A stretch of 64,000 bases of DNA from Conchocele bisecta. Lineage: Eukaryota > Mollusca > Bivalvia > Lucinida > Thyasiridae. The stretch spans positions 32,174,462-32,238,461 of the forward strand of contig CM055271.1 of assembly GCA_029237695.1 (NCBI GenBank), given 5' to 3'. The translations under genes were made by a program, and so were the position numbers. Below, piece by piece: positions 63,241 to 64,000 of this stretch. The notes under the pieces were generated by a model. That model saw only the letters and a program-made list of their open reading frames with translations, did no database searches and was not told where the DNA came from. The first letter of the stretch is position 1; the number at the start of each line of letters is the position of its first letter.

Positions 63241-64000
63241 TCGGCAGCAATTTTGAAATATATTGCCATTTACAGATATAATTAAATGTAAGATGTATTC
63301 TAAATCATTTTACATTCAAATTGTGACTTAATTATAGCAATTTACGCGGTTAATATTGATCAGACTGAAAGATAACAGTCCTTAATAAAACAATATAATA
63401 ATGTTCAGCGGCCATCTTAAAAAATGGCCGCCATTTATTCATCCATCGGCTTTTTGAGCTCAGACAAGCAGGATTGATAGACAATAGGCTACTGAATATG
63501 AAAATCATACTCACCAAAAATCCCACATGGGGGGAGGGGGGGGGGTTATTGCTGGCTCAAGGTCTATAATTCCCATATGTTGTATACTATGACTAATTCA
63601 GTACATGCCAGAACAGAAGTACATGTGCCTCTTCAGTTGTAAACAAACCGGCGACATCTTGATTCTGTTTGTATCGACGGTCAGCCATATTCATTAGTAT
63701 AAATAATATGCATATGAGAAGTATTGGATGAAATCATAGGTGTATTTTTTTATAAGTTTGGCCATTTGTGAGCAGATGGATTATTGGAATAAACGGTGTT
63801 ACTATCCCGCCTTTATTCCTGGGCGGACGGTTAGTGCATATACCCAGCTAGTAACTGACGTCCTCGGCGGGCAACACGCTAGTAATCTGACACTCACCTG
63901 GAATAAACAGTGACACAGTATCTAGATGTGACTATAGTCCGTTTCACGAAAGCTGCCCAAATTTTACGGCCATATAAACAATTCAAAAACAATATTTTTT
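63241..64000. other. Non-coding end of window
   Basis: No gene. Paired words CGGCCATCTT / AAAATGGCCG near 63410-63430. A GTTTCACGAAAGCTGCC end near 63941 resembles a MITE terminus cut by the window. Confidence 0.4.

Overview
This window is animal nuclear DNA from a draft assembly: it carries a 500-base N gap, intron-sized non-coding DNA, candidate spliced exons, and many fold-back MITEs and nested repeats. The repeat types and the host exons look most like a marine invertebrate, probably a bivalve mollusc. That guess rests on recalled family resemblance, not on a search. Most of the sequence is transposable-element DNA.

Layout. 1-5.7 kb: minisatellites, nested MITEs and a multi-copy repeat. 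5.7-6.2 kb: gap. 6.2-13.2 kb: two decayed minus-strand copies of one large unrecognised protein family; the second is split by about 2 kb of CpG-rich repetitive DNA. 13.2-13.5 kb: the 3' end of a non-LTR retrotransposon. 14.0-14.3 kb: a candidate secreted-protein first exon. 14.7-17.8 kb: a 1.5-kb tandem duplication. 17.8-20.3 kb: MITEs and a tRNA-like SINE head.

20.66-38.31 kb: a complete Polinton/Maverick of about 17.65 kb, with 246-bp terminal inverted repeats and a 6-bp ACATGA target duplication. It encodes a protein-primed DNA polymerase B, an RVE integrase, a packaging ATPase, a double-jelly-roll major capsid protein, a probable penton protein, a fibre-like coiled-coil protein, several small membrane proteins and a small zinc-finger protein. 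Nearly every large gene has one or more stops or frame breaks, while most small genes are open, so this looks like a recently dead copy. Three genes (left-end ORF, polymerase, zinc finger) share one upstream motif of about 38 bp; two copies stand back to back as a near-perfect inverted repeat. About a dozen short CCAATCGNGATTGG-like palindromes lie inside the coding ends of the structural and membrane genes, in all three codon phases. I saw no adenain-like protease.

38.3-52.9 kb: host DNA with MITEs and two minus-strand exons (41.17-41.32 and 50.41-50.59 kb) of one gene, joined across an intron of about 9 kb with a likely GC-AG splice. Each exon has a fold-back element within about 30 nt of a splice site.

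52.95-59.97 kb: a minus-strand Ngaro/DIRS-group retrotransposon with the split direct repeats A1-internal-B1-A2-B2 and open gag, RT-RNase H and tyrosine recombinase ORFs. An SGNH-hydrolase-like ORF lies upstream of gag, separated from it by a repetitive leader. 60-64 kb: non-coding DNA with a short minisatellite and repeat fragments.
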